From Glandiceps talaboti (Eukaryota > Hemichordata > Enteropneusta > Spengelidae), in contig NC_135569.1 in the NCBI RefSeq assembly GCF_964340395.1, forward strand, positions 16,646,019 through 16,706,018: a stretch of 60,000 nucleotides of DNA, in the 5' to 3' direction. Below the pieces are notes generated by a model. The model was not told the DNA's origin. It made no database searches and worked only from the letters and a program-made list of their open reading frames with translations. Below are positions 48,101 through 59,562 of the stretch, one piece after another; position 1 is the first letter of the stretch; every line of letters begins with the position of its first letter. Position numbers and translations under genes: made by a program.

Positions 48101-48977
48101 TGTACCATTAATACATATTATATACAAGTATATAGGTAAGGGTGAACACTCCACCAATTGTACCATTAATACATATTATATACAAGTATTTAGGTAAGGG
48201 TGAACACTACACCTGTTGTACCATTAATACATATTATATACAAGTATTTAGGTAAGGGTGAACACTACACCTATTGTACCATTAATACATATTATATACA
48301 AGTATTTAGGTAAGGGTGAACACTCCACCAATTGTACCATTAATACATATTATATACAAGTATTTAGGTAAGGGTGAACACTCCACCAATTGTACCATTA
48401 ATACATATTATATACAAGTATTTAGGTAAGGGTGAACACTACACCTGTTGTACCATTAATACATATTATATACAAGTATTTAGGTAAGGGTGAACACTCC
48501 ACCTATTGTACCATTAATACATATTATATACAAGTATTTAGATAAGGGTGAACACTACACCTGTTGTACCATTAATACATATTATATACAAGTATTTAGG
48601 TAAGGGTGAGCACTCCACCTATTGTACCATTAATACATATTATATACAAGTATTTAGATAAGGGTGAACACTACACCTGTTGTACCATTAATACATATTA
48701 TATACAAGTATTTAGATAAGGGTGAACACTACACCTGTTGTACCATTAATACATATTATATACAAGTATTTAGGTAAGGGTGAGCACTCCACCTATTGTA
48801 CCATTAATACATATTATATACAAGTATTTAGATAAGGGTGAACACTACACCTGTTGTACCATTAATACATATTATATACAAGTATTTAGGTAAGGGTGAA
48901 CACTACACCTGTTGTACCATTAATACATATTATATACAAGTATTTAGGTAAGGGTGAACACTCCACCTATTGTACCA
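45190..48977. repeat. 58-bp minisatellite, about 65 copies, with higher-order structure
   Basis: The unit is TACCATTAATACATATTATA, TACAAGTATTTAGGTAAGGG, TGAACACTCCACCAATTG (58 bp; 59 with an extra T). Variants (CCTATTG, CCTGTTG, CCAATTG; TTTAGG, TATAGG, TTTAGATAAG) recur in order. For example, TTTAGATAAG at 46622 recurs at 47319, and the block beginning near 46344 recurs at 47041, both 697 bp (12 units) apart. No frame stays open across it. Confidence 0.97.
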
Positions 48978-48981
48978 CTAA

Positions 48982-49726
48982 AGGGCCACTGCAATTCTAT
49001 TTCTTTCTTTACAATACATGTAATATGTTCATACTGCCCCCTAATGAAAGGAATGTATGATTAAATGTTGATTTACTGCAAGTTGTCACCTCTTCACTTG
49101 AAAAATCTGTCAAACATTCGCCATCCCGTTCGAAAGATACAATTTCTAGAACTTGTTGTTGTAACCGAGCCTCCATAGCAATGCATGTTAGGAAGTTGAA
49201 GTTCAAGGTTATGTGTTCCTACTATGATGACATAACAGGAATGCTTTCATATGCAAATATAAATTCTCGCTCAGCAGAAGGTGTCACGAATGTGGAAGCA
49301 GCATAATTTCTAACGAGATTTTCACTATTCGTGGTCACTTTTTTCTCCTCAGTGCTATAGAAATGGTTGTGGTTGTCGATGGCCAAGTGGTTAAACCACT
49401 TGCCTCTTACCACTGCGGTCGGGGTTCGAACCCCATTCAGGGTTCGATTAAAATTTACCACGCTGTAAGTAAGAAGAGTGTCGTTCAGTTTGACTACCGA
49501 AAAACACAGGTTTTCCCCGGGTACTCCGGTTTCCTCCTGCATTAACACTGAACCCATGAGGGATGGCCCTCACTGGACTTCTTGGACAAGTGTTGAAAGG
49601 TGCCTGTAAATGGCCTTTATGCCCGTTGGTTTGCCTGAACAAATAAATAAATTTTTAAAAAAATGTGTTAAGTGGCTATTTTTTATTGGTTTGATGAAAA
49701 GTGAAAAATAGAATTGCAGTGGCCCT
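48982..49726. mobile_element. TTAA-type DNA transposon inserted in the minisatellite (745 bp)
   Basis: AGGGCCACTGCAATTCTATT at the left end and its inverse at the right end. Flanks are CTAA (48978-48981, one mutation from TTAA) and TTAA (49727-49730). The 58-bp unit (CCATTAATACATATTATA) resumes exactly on the right, showing insertion at its TTAA. TTAA duplications are characteristic of piggyBac and Kolobok families. A SINE is nested inside at 49371. Minus-strand ORFs flanking the SINE (MEARLQQQVLEIVSFERDGE; STEEKKVTTNSENLVRNYAA) may be remnants, not recognised. Confidence 0.88.
49371..49660 (+). mobile_element. tRNA-derived SINE (MetaSINE-like), copy 1
   Basis: The head GGCCAAGTGGTTAAACCAC is a polymerase III A box from a type II (Leu/Ser-like) tRNA, and GGGGTTCGAACCCC near 49421 is a B box. 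The body has CCCCGGGTACTCCGGTTTCC and ATGAGGGATGGCCCTCACTG, resembling the conserved MetaSINE central domain. The tail is ACAAATAAATAAATTTTTAA. It is not a functional tRNA. Confidence 0.85.
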
Positions 49727-49889
49727 TTAATACATATTATAAGTATTTAGGTACATACACCAGATACACATTATCTCCAATGAGTTGACACTATTCTGTA
49801 TGTTGTCAAATAATGATGTCATGAATTTTGTCATTGTCATTTTTTGATAGCCCCAGAAAGTCAAAGGATCGTTCTATGGTATACTTTGT

Positions 49890-50560
49890 GTGTCTACAGT
49901 TCACGCTTGGTGCTGCCATGTTTGTTTTGATCTTGCATACTATGTATATAATTGCTACCATACTCCGGTCATCATATCGGCAACATAACATAACCATGCA
50001 TTGCAATATTGTAAGAGTAGGTCTGTTAGCATGATTATCATAACATTGTAACATGTACCAAGGCATCACTGCACTGTACCTCTAGAAATTGTTACACAAT
50101 TTGAAAGTTCAACGTACGGTACGGACCACTGATGACATATACATAGTGCAGTTGAATTTCTGGGTTGTAGAAGTATGACATTTATATTGTCGATAATTGA
50201 AATTTGTTTTAAATGTTTTAAAAGAATAACTACATTTTAATGTTTGTTAGTACAGTAATATTCCTAAATCATTGAGTTGAATTGAGAAATCGGGACTTGC
50301 AGCAACACGGAGCACCATATATAAACATTTGCGATGCAAGTGATGAACGTATTCAGTTATTCAGAGCCCATAATTTTGTATCTAAAATGATGTTTTTCTT
50401 TGGAAAAAATCTGCTTTAAGTGGCTTTTAAATATATTGAGATGAAACCATATAATAATGGGAGACATACTTTATTTTTTGTTTGTTTTACCGGATATGTC
50501 TGAATTTGATTGATGAATCATGTGACTCAAATATTACATGATCAATGCTACACTGTACAA
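49890..50560. repeat. Diverged relative of the Harbinger-like element interior
   Basis: TTCTGGGTTGTAGAAGT, ACAGTAATATTCCTAAAT, GAGAAATCGGGACTTGCAGC and GATGAACGTATTCAGTTATT correspond in order to 23006-23220 of the element at 22455-23925. The inverted ends are not preserved. Confidence 0.7.
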
Positions 50561-50817
50561 AAAGTGAGATTTAACAGGGTGGGTAAACCATGTGGTAAAC
50601 ATGGTTAAACTACCATCTTTGTCCATCTTTGTCCTCGTGTGACCATGTTCACACATCCTGTTTACCAACACCTTTGACTAGGGGGTACAGCAGACTCGGT
50701 ACCACTTTTGATACTAAATTTTACCCCGGAGTCAAATGTGTATGAAGTTAATAATTTCACCACATACGTAGCCAGTGAAATATCTTCACACATCACAATA
50801 TGTTACCTTTATACTTT

Positions 50818-51125
50818 CCATGGGTAAAGAAGGGGATATATGCTCTTTTAGATTGGGGCTATATAGAACTGTGTTTATATCCACATTTAGAGAGGGGTCC
50901 AAACTTGGACACACATTGGCATTATAGATATATCTGTGTATCCTCCATGGGGTAAAGTAGGGAGTATGTGGTCATATAGACTGGGGGTGTATAGAACCAT
51001 GTTTATCTACATTTAGAAAGAGGTTCAAACTTGGACACACATTAGCATTATATCTTCATATCCTCCATAGGGTAAAGTAGGGAGTATGTGGTCATTTATG
51101 ATTTAGACTAGGGTGTATAGAATGC
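50818..51125. repeat. 120-bp tandem repeat, about 2.5 copies
   Basis: GGGTAAAG...GTATGTGGTCATATAGAC...TTCAAACTTGGACACACATT...TCCTCCAT recurs at about 50821, 50950 and 51070 with moderate divergence. Confidence 0.85.
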
Positions 51126-51507
51126 GAAAACAGCTGTTTATATACCATTCTACCTGTTGCTTATTGGGTAATACTAAGATAAACAGCCACATTCATTCAA
51201 TATATTAATATTATGATTGTTGGAGGTGCCAAAACGGATAACCGAACTGGAAAAACTAGTGTTTCTAAACTTAAAGGTTACAGACTTAATTTGAAATAAC
51301 AATTTTCAATCTTATGATAGTATGTCAGAAGTTTATAGGACTAACGTTCTTCATATTATCGTGAACGAGGCTGCTTACGTAACCATTGACTAAATTAGCT
51401 TAATCCAGATGTTGTGCATTCGCTCAGTCGTTACCAATGCTAATGACCTCGAACTTATGAAATCGGCTTTAGTTACCCGACCCCACCTAGATTTTCACGC
51501 CAACCCT

Positions 51508-52052
51508 TACCTTTTTTTTACGTATACAACAACTTCAAAAATTCCCTGGAACAAGAAGAATACATTAAAGTAATGAACAATAAACAACACATCAAAACAA
51601 TAGCCAAATTTAGATTAAGTTGCCATCAACTTGCCATTGAGAAGGGTAGATATACAAAACCAAAAACACCAGTAGAAGACAGACTATGTACACATTGTAA
51701 AGAAATAGAAGATGAAATACATCATCTAATTCATTGTAAATTATATACAAAACAAAGAGAAAAAATGTTTAGTGTTATCACTACCCTCAACTCAAACTTT
51801 ATAAACTTAGATAGAGGAGAGCAATTTAGATATATACTACAATCAAAACATAAGGATATTATAACCGCTCTCTACATATACCTGGATGATACATGTAGTC
51901 AATAGACACACACTAGAACTACTGTATATTTTAATATTTATATTTCATAGATCATTATTAACTTTATTTTGTTTAAATACCAAATTAGAAATGTAAAATT
52001 TTCTAAACGGCTAAAATAAAGTGTTATCTTATCTTATCTTTATCTTATCTAT
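51508..52052 (+). pseudogene. LINE 3' end: C-terminal zinc-knuckle domain and TTATC tail
   Basis: The frame is open from about 51508 (FYVYNNFKNSLEQEEYIKVM) through ATG 51573 to the TAG at 51903. LCTHCKEIEDEIHHLIHC is the Cys/His motif found at the C-terminus of many non-LTR retrotransposon polyproteins. A short 3' UTR ends in a TTATC microsatellite at 52024-52050, a typical LINE tail. 5'-truncated insertion; the preserved frame suggests it is fairly young. Confidence 0.8.
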
Positions 52053-53365
52053 TTGAGGAAAATAATAACGATGTCGCGAAAATCGTGAAGTCTCGCGAGA
52101 AATAGTGGGTGCGGAAACTGACACCAACTTAAAAAACAATATAAACCTATTCTTCCAATCTGTAATGGCTGTACATCTGATAGAAAGAAATAAACAACAC
52201 AGACCATTTGGAAAGCAATGGAAAACCTGAACTAGACACTCACACATGAAAAAAATACAAGACAATAAAATAAAAAATCTACCAACCCAACTATTTTAAC
52301 ATTGAATGTAATCGGAACCACACAATTTTTTTTTATTTCGCCTTACATGTATTTCCATTCAGAATTTTTTTGTAATTTTCATTATGAACTCTGAAATGAA
52401 TTAAGTCAAAATGCATGTACATTTGTCCTCATGTGGCCTTTAAAGTTTTCTCACCGATTCTTAGAAAGTTGTTGTCATAACTTATAATATTGTGAACCTT
52501 GTATCCAACCAAATTATTTTCATACTTTGCCTTATTATTTCACCCTTGGAGTTGCTATGATGAATATGCTGTTTTATAGAGTTTAACTAATGTATTTTTA
52601 GTTGGGGTTATTTTCTGTTAAAAGTATGTTTGAGGGTTCAGTACGATTGAGTGAATGATTGTGTAGTCAGGCCTGACGCTGAGTAATTGTGATGTTATGA
52701 TCGGGAAATATTCATTTATTGGCAATTCATCACACAACATTAAAGGTATACTATGTTAGATGTCTCTAAATTCTTTAAACGTCATTTATTTCTTTTCATA
52801 TTTGTGTGCATTAATTCACAGTATTTCAATCATTTAGTTCCATTTGTCTCATTTCACATTGTCACATTAGAAGTACATGTGTTCTTTTCATCTTCCAATT
52901 CTGAATCATTTATTTGTTCATTCCATGTTAGTCTTGCTGCTAGACATTCGGGCTTTCTTTCGATGCTATAAGTTACTATAAGCGAACGAAGTTCGCATGT
53001 GAGGGCCTGCCCGAACAGTCTAGCGAATGTCATTTTCAGACCGGACATTCCATTGAGATTACGATAAGCGGTGGGTTGGGCCATATATGCATATATATAC
53101 TTTAATATATTCAATCTCTGCATGCAGGTGTTGACAAACACATTTATGTCTTACTATGTCTTATCAGTTTATGGTAATTGTGTTTGACGAGTGTGTAGAT
53201 AGACATTGTCATTCACACATTTTAGTTAACGCATTGGTGGTTATTTTTACAAGCCCCTCCTTAAGATGAATATGCATGAAAATTTAGCTATTGTCCTCTG
53301 TTTGTGCTTGTCGCTAATACGGTTCTCTGATTGGCAGTTATTTATATCCTGATGACATTCACTAG

Positions 53366-53438
53366 ACCTCGGATGTTCCATCCTCGATAGCGTTGTTCGG
53401 CTGTGTGTCGTATTTTATCGGAAGAACATCCGAGGGCT
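53366..53438. repeat. Imperfect hairpin
   Basis: CTAGACCTCGGATGTTC and GAACATCCGAGGGCTAG are inverted repeats about 45 nt apart. Function unknown. Confidence 0.6.
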
Positions 53439-53714
53439 AGCTGATAGACTAATTCCATGTGTGCTTTCATGTGTATGCTGAACTTCAAGTCAAATATATT
53501 TGTTCAATTTCGTTGGTCTTGTTTTTTACTGCTAATGGTTGAGGTGTTACTATTTACTTCCTAAGTTTTATTTCTTATCTTCAACCCCTCTAAATGAATA
53601 AGGTTACATTTGTTTGGTAGTTGATTTGAAGTGATTTCTTATCTCATCAAACGTGTTGCATCGCTAAAGGACCCACTTGGATATTTATCACCTCTGCACT
53701 TCAAAGCGAAAATG

Positions 53715-54490
53715 CTAATGCTGTGGTCTATTCGTAAGGTAATTAAAAATCCAATGTACAGTTGAAGGTGACAAGTTCATTGCTAAAAGTTTCCAAACGA
53801 TAAGATGTGGCTGTATAGTGTTAAAAGCACTTGAAAAGTCAAAGAACATTAATCTGATTGAACTTCCAGATTTTTCTAAATGAGAATATACATTATTTAA
53901 AACATGTAACATCACATCCTTCTATACCCCTGTTCTTACGATAGGCAAACTGTAATGGATCAATAAAATCAGAGACTGTAACTATTAACTTATTTGTAAA
54001 ACTACTCGTTCACAGACTTGCATAATGGCAGACGTCAGCGCAACTGGTCTAAGATCGTTCATTGATGATATCACAGCTTTCTTTGGGACAGGAACAATAT
54101 GAGAAGTTTTCCATGACATCGGAGCTAAGTCATGTTGAAAGCACAAATTGAATATGACAGACAGAATACGAGCAAGTTGATCAGTGCACAAGTTCAGAAC
54201 ACAGGGAGTAAAATTATCAGGCCCCGACGCTTTGTTTGGGAGCACACTGGAGCACCCGAAGCACCTCTTCCTTGTCGGTCGAGAGACGTTCGCCATCAGT
54301 GATATTTGAGGACGCCGCTCTCAGTTCATTCCTGATTGCTATGCTTGAAAGAGAAAACATAGCACTCAAACCTGTTATAGAATGCATTTAGTTCGTTTGC
54401 ACGAGTTGTTGAATTGTCTCCTGTAGCATTGGTGTTTTGCTACCATCAGAGTAACCACTCATAAGTTTCAGTACATTCCATCTACAGCTG
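53715..54490 (-). pseudogene. Degenerate CR1/L2-type LINE reverse transcriptase
   Basis: Minus strand: ANELNAFYNRFE (about 54400), LSTDKEEVLRVL (54280), KASGPDNFTPCVLNLCTDQL (54225), PVPKKAVISSMNDLRPVALT (54090), FADYRKNRG-like FAYRKNRG (53945) and LMFFDFSSAFNTIQPHLI (RT motif A, 53850). Frameshifts near 54235 and 54000-53925. The copy ends before the YADD motif, so it is truncated as well as broken. Confidence 0.85.
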
Positions 54491-54499
54491 AATGAAACT

Positions 54500-55480
54500 A
54501 CTACTTAGGGGTAGAACAGAAGTCTCTCTGTACAGCTCAGAGTAAAAATGGAGGTGTACAGTCGATTTCAGTGTGCAGGAAAACTGATGTAATAAAACAT
54601 GACAAAAGTTACACTTGATCAATATATTGCTCAAAGTAATGTAGTTGGAAAGATTGTGATGAATTGGTTGATTTAATGTTGGTAGGGATAAGCTTATTGG
54701 GACCTACAATGAGTGAACATGATAGTCAAGATTTTGATGGTGATAAAATAGTATCACAGTATTGACTCATAGGACTAAAATAATAAGACAGACATTAAGA
54801 GAAATATATAGACAAACAAATTAATATTTTCAATGTTTAAAGTTTGTGGCTAACGACTTTTCCATTTGGCTGATTTGAAAATGAACAATGTTAATCTAAT
54901 GGCTATGACGGTTTTGTTTTTTAAACCAACAGCTGCAGTGTTGACTGTCTTTAAAATGTGTTGTGACATATTGTGAGAGACCTTGTTAATTACTTTTCAT
55001 CCGTGTCAGAGAATTAGATGTCATTCAATAAAATAAATATTGATGGTCAACACCGCTGGAAAATGACCCGAATCAATACAAGTACACTGGAAACTGATGG
55101 AAAACCCAGGGAAAACCCTGGAATTTTTTTTTTACTCCAAGTGTTTGAATCCTGCTTTCCTTACCTTCAGGGTTAATTATCAAAATCAAGCCAATTTCTG
55201 TCTATCACAGACACATTGTAGAATTGAAATAACGCCAATTTCTTTTAAAACATGTTTACAAGTAATATTGAAAAAAAAAGAACTATAGGCAAGCATCATT
55301 TTGGTGACAATAAGTCTGAAACTTATGTCGAGAAACAAGTGTATGTGTTTCAGTAGTAAGGCATCATTTTACATCGGCTAGCACACATTTAGGCAAAATG
55401 ATGGAAATAGAAAAAACACACAAGATTGTCACAAATGATAGACCTTCAGAGTGTTTTGTTTGTTAATAACTTTAAAATCA
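54500..55480. other. No recognised gene; one dispersed-repeat trace
   Basis: AT-rich. CTTCAGGGTTAATTATCAAA at 55166 matches the GACCTTGACCTT-type repeat family of 35-37 kb. Nothing else supported. Confidence 0.4.
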
Positions 55481-55481
55481 G

Positions 55482-55715
55482 GGGTTGTCGGTTGTGCCGA
55501 GTGGTGAAACCACTTTCCTCTTACCACTGTGGTTGGGGTTCAAACCATTCCTTGTTTAGTTTGACTCTACTGAACAATGCAGGTTTCCCCGTGTACTCCG
55601 GTTCCCCTTGCATTATCAAACACTGAATCCATGAGGGATGACCCTCACTGGATTTCTTGACAGATAAGTGTTTACTTAGAGAACTATCCAGTATAATTAT
55701 TTTTATTATTATTTT
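55482..55715 (+). mobile_element. tRNA-derived SINE (MetaSINE-like), copy 2
   Basis: GGTTGTGCCGAGTGGTGAAAC head, GGTTGGGGTTCAAACCATTC B-box region, body TTTCCCCGTGTACTCCGGTT and ATGAGGGATGACCCTCACTG, and an AT-rich TTATTATTATTTTTATTATG tail. Same family as 49371, more diverged. Confidence 0.8.
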
Positions 55716-55719
55716 TATT

Positions 55720-57640
55720 ATGTACTTGAAATACATTCTCAGGTGTGTAAAAAGAAGTGCAATATGTCACATCTTGATAGGACAAACAATTTATTATACC
55801 AGAAGTGAAATTGAAAATTCTCTTGTCCATTGACAAGTGACCTTTGAAAAAAAAATTGAAGCCTGCACGTGCAAAGCATAGTCCCAGGTGAACATTTTTG
55901 TTGCCCAACTTCAGTTTGAGCACTGTGTTGACATAAGAGATTATATAGTATGTAAAGCCTTATCACTTTGCTTAAAGGATACTATCTATAGTATTGTAAT
56001 CAAGATTTGGACTGAGTTGTTAAATGGTGCTAATGCCAAGCAAAGTGATATTATCCTTAGGTAGGTGGATGGGAGTCATGCATGTATTGCTAATATTCAT
56101 AGATATCTCCCTCCATGTGTACACTTTTCACCACTCTCATGACTCCTTTCCTTTACTTCTTAGCCAAGGGAAAAGACAACATAACATAGCCAACTACCCA
56201 GTTTGTAAGGGCCACTCAGTATACATATCGAGTACCAATATCTAATGTCACAATGTCTCACATTGATACTTTACCAACCAAATTTGATAATTGCATTACA
56301 ATCTACTCTCCCTAGCTCCCATGTCTTTCAATGCAAAATACACTTTACCATCAATACCTCAAAACTATAACTCAGGAATATTGTCATAGCCGACACTTTT
56401 CCCGGATTTTGCATGTGCAAAAACGGCAACAATCTCTTGATGAGTAAAAATTTGCATTCATTGATACATGGCTCTCATATATCGGGAGTTCATATATTCT
56501 TTTAATGCACTTTTAGCACAACTGAACTGATTATTTTTTCTTGAGTGCTTGGAAATATCCTGTGTCAACACACAATTTTGCCAGTATAAAGACTGCTACT
56601 TCCACTAATTCCTTTTGGCTCAGGTGTGTTACTTGTTGTCTGCTAAAGGGCCTCCATGCCTTTCATCTATTTATACATGGCACTCCTATGGACCTTTCAT
56701 AATTTGTTATACAGTACTTATGGTGTGATGTACAAAGGCAGATAACTTCCACCCGAATGGTACTGTGTATTGCTCACATACCAAATCCCAGCACATTTGA
56801 AACCCAAAAGCTTTCTGTCGTGTGATATTTTAACATGGTCATACCAACTTTTGTCATCACATTTGAAGTGAAAAATCTCCTTGTTCTAGATATCTTGTAA
56901 CTTCCACCCATTGATCTAATTTGAAGTTCTCTGGTTTTATCCAGAGACTCAGGTATCTCATATCAATGCACATACATGGTTTAAAGGCATAACTAATAGT
57001 GGTGGTGGGTCCTTTCCAACTTTCCCTCACACTGATAGTGCTCCAGACTTTAATCTGTCTGATATAGTTGTAGAAATAAACTGGCCAAAATCTTTACATC
57101 CAGGACTGTTTTGAAGTACTATAAGTGATGGGTATGAATGATTATAAGACTAATTGCTCTTAAAATTTCCCTTACAAGGAATCACATAGTGAGATACCTA
57201 TATTCCCTCTGATAGCCAGTCTATGATTTGTTTTTTACAACTATTGTCAACTTGTCCCACGTATGTACGTGATTATGTATTTTAACGGCTATTAAATCAT
57301 TTTGGTTTCTTAATGTCATGTACCAGGGAGATATGTTGATTTTTTCCCTAGGCTACTGCTTCAACATCCGAGACGTAGAGTCATGCCTGGGTGCACCCTC
57401 AACAGACACCCAAGAGAAGGTTTCACATTACTGCACATTTATAGTCCATTTCCCACATTGGAATATCGAACTGAAAGAAAATTTTAACACCCCTTTTAAT
57501 TACATGTACAAGGCAGTACCCCAGACAGGATCCTACAAAAGGCAGGCTGTCATAAGGCAATGCCTTTTGGTGATCACACCCCTGTCTCAGAGTACTAATA
57601 TCTTAACTTACAAGCTCACACTCAAATAGAGAACACATGA
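55720..57640. other. No recognised gene
   Basis: Short ORFs without recognisable content. An isolated R1-like end TTTTAGCACAACTGAACTGA occurs at 56512 without the rest of the element. Confidence 0.4.
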
Positions 57641-57647
57641 ATGAAAT

Positions 57648-58166
57648 TTATTCAAGGTTTAATTTTAATGACTCCATCTCACAGGGAATTTTTTCTTCAC
57701 AATATCTGGCGAAGTTCCTAACAATGCCACAAACATAACATTTCAAATATCTGGGTTTTACATCCACGTCTTCTCTGTAGTTTTTGGCCGGACAATGTGG
57801 AGTATGATTAGTATAATGGGTAGGCAACTTCCCATGTTGAAGGAACTTAGACACTTTTGATGCAATTTCTTCCTCTTCTTTATTTCCCAACAACAGAACG
57901 ATAAGGTGCCCTGCTTCTTGCCCAAAATCATTTGTCTCAAATATGGCCAGCACTGCTCTGAACCTTTTCAATTTTGGGTGCAAAATTTTTGTAGCCCGAT
58001 CCACGAGTACTCTTAATCCATTCAGTATTTGTGTGGCCTTGTGTTCCATGTTGGTGTTTGTGCTAGCTCCATCACCTTTTGTAGAGCATTGTCCACAGAT
58101 GTAGCGTTTGCCGTCTTTTTCTAATTCCTCTAATTTCTTTTGTAGTCCGTCCAACTGCAGCTGCAC
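57648..58166 (-). CDS. Terminal exon of an unrecognised minus-strand gene, zinc-knuckle-like C-terminus
   Basis: The exon starts at a TATGTTGCAG acceptor and runs 172 codons to a TAA that is itself part of an AATAAA signal (GAATAAATTTC). It begins with a charged helix (VQLQLDGLQKKLEELEKDGK), then RYICGQCSTKG, then a helical middle (KATQILNGLRVLVDRATKIL...). It ends with CYVCGIVRNFARYCEEKIPC, close to a CCHC zinc knuckle but with the histidine position replaced by Asn. The rest of the gene must lie beyond the window or in short exons I cannot find. Product not recognised; a domesticated retroelement gag-like or nucleic-acid-binding protein is possible. Confidence 0.55.
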   Translation of the reverse strand: MQLQLDGLQKKLEELEKDGKRYICGQCSTKGDGASTNTNMEHKATQILNGLRVLVDRATKILHPKLKRFRAVLAIFETNDFGQEAGHLIVLLLGNKEEEEIASKVSKFLQHGKLPTHYTNHTPHCPAKNYREDVDVKPRYLKCYVCGIVRNFARYCEEKIPCEMESLKLNLE

Positions 58167-58199
58167 CTGCAACATATAAAGTACACTCTTAGTACATAT

Positions 58200-58665
58200 T
58201 CTACAGTTCCAACCTGTTTCTCACTTTCCCTCACAGGGAAGTCTTTGTCCCTCATGGACTATAAATGCCTTGACTCACATGGTACATAGTATATTCTACA
58301 ATTCACATCTAATTCTCACTTTCCCTCACAGGGAAGTCTTTGTCCGTCATTGACTCTAAAATGCCTTGACTCACATGGTACATAGTATTCTAAAATTCAC
58401 ATCTAATTCTCACTTTCCCTCACAGGGAAGTCTTTGTCCCTCATTGACTCTAAAATGCCTTGACTCACATGGTACATAGTATTCTACAATTCACATCTAA
58501 TTCTCACTTTCCCTCACAGGGAAGTCTTTGTCCCTCATTGACTATAAAATGCCTTGACTCACATGGTACATAGTATTCTACAATTCACATCTAATTCTCA
58601 CTTTCCCTCACAGGGAAGTCTTTGTCCGTCATGGACTATAAAATGCCTTGACTTGCATTATACAT
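58200..58665. repeat. 94-bp tandem repeat, about 5 copies
   Basis: TCACTTTCCCTCACAGGGAA GTCTTTGTCC recurs at about 58231, 58326, 58420, 58514 and 58608. Each unit contains CTTGACTCACATGGTACATA. It lies immediately upstream of the acceptor of the minus-strand terminal exon. Confidence 0.95.
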
Positions 58666-58699
58666 CTTAATTTGATTTTAGGCACTTTAACATCTCCGT

Positions 58700-59440
58700 T
58701 TTACTCAGACTCTTAAATTTATAATTACATACGTGCAAATACACATTATATTTTTTTTTTCTTGTAGTCCCCCTCCCCCATTCAAAATCAATCGGACATC
58801 CACATCAGTGTTCTCTATATGAATACTACTACGCAGTAGTCAGTGTGCCACCTGTTACTTTATTATTACCACCAGACAGAGAAACTTGACCATGTAGTAC
58901 ACATGATGTTTATACTTCAGATCACCTCGCTGTACCCAAAGAGCTGTTCAGGAGTACTTATGCAGTGATGTGAGTTGATGTTAGCAAGCAACAGTCTGGG
59001 CCAACTTATTTTGGCAATTATACACAGATTTCATAAATGTGACAAATTTAAATACATCATCAAACAGCTTTGGCCTTTCATACTTTCAAAACATATGGAT
59101 AAAAAATCATTGAACAATCTTATTTTGAACATGAGAAATTGCATGGAAGTATACATCTACTGCATGCATGTGAAGTAGAGTGAGTCAATCCATACTAGAA
59201 GTATGGTACTCAGACTAACACTGTAGTTTGGAGTTGTGATTGTGAAGTTAGTTTGTAGCCAAATTACATTATTCTGTCAAAAACACGGACTAATGTGTAC
59301 CCCATGCTGAAATATTTCCGTCATGCATCAACTGTAAATTTTGTCATTTTCAAATTTGCGTTAGGATCAACCGATTGTCAACATTGGTTATTAGTATATT
59401 GTGTAGAAGACTATGACACACACCCAACAAATAAGTAATT
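58700..59440. other. No recognised gene
   Basis: AT-rich; short ORFs only. Confidence 0.4.
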
Positions 59441-59442
59441 GT

Positions 59443-59489
59443 TTAGCATAACTAAACTTCTTATGTTAAGTAATGCTATAGACATGGCA

Positions 59490-59562
<73 letters not shown>

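Noticed and set aside
45190-48977. CRISPR-like array of regularly spaced repeats
   Set aside because: Units are contiguous 58-bp tandem copies without unique spacers, in a eukaryotic genome.
49371-49445. tRNA gene (Leu/Ser-like)
   Set aside because: A and B boxes are present, but the sequence continues into a SINE body and A/T tail and does not fold as a complete tRNA; the copy at 55482 confirms a SINE family.
52753-53141. ORFs on both strands near 52.8-53.1 kb
   Set aside because: Overlapping antisense frames with no recognisable motif or splice signals.
57318-57629. 103-residue plus-strand ORF
   Set aside because: No recognisable domain, splice context or repeat identity; could be chance in AT-rich sequence, so not annotated.
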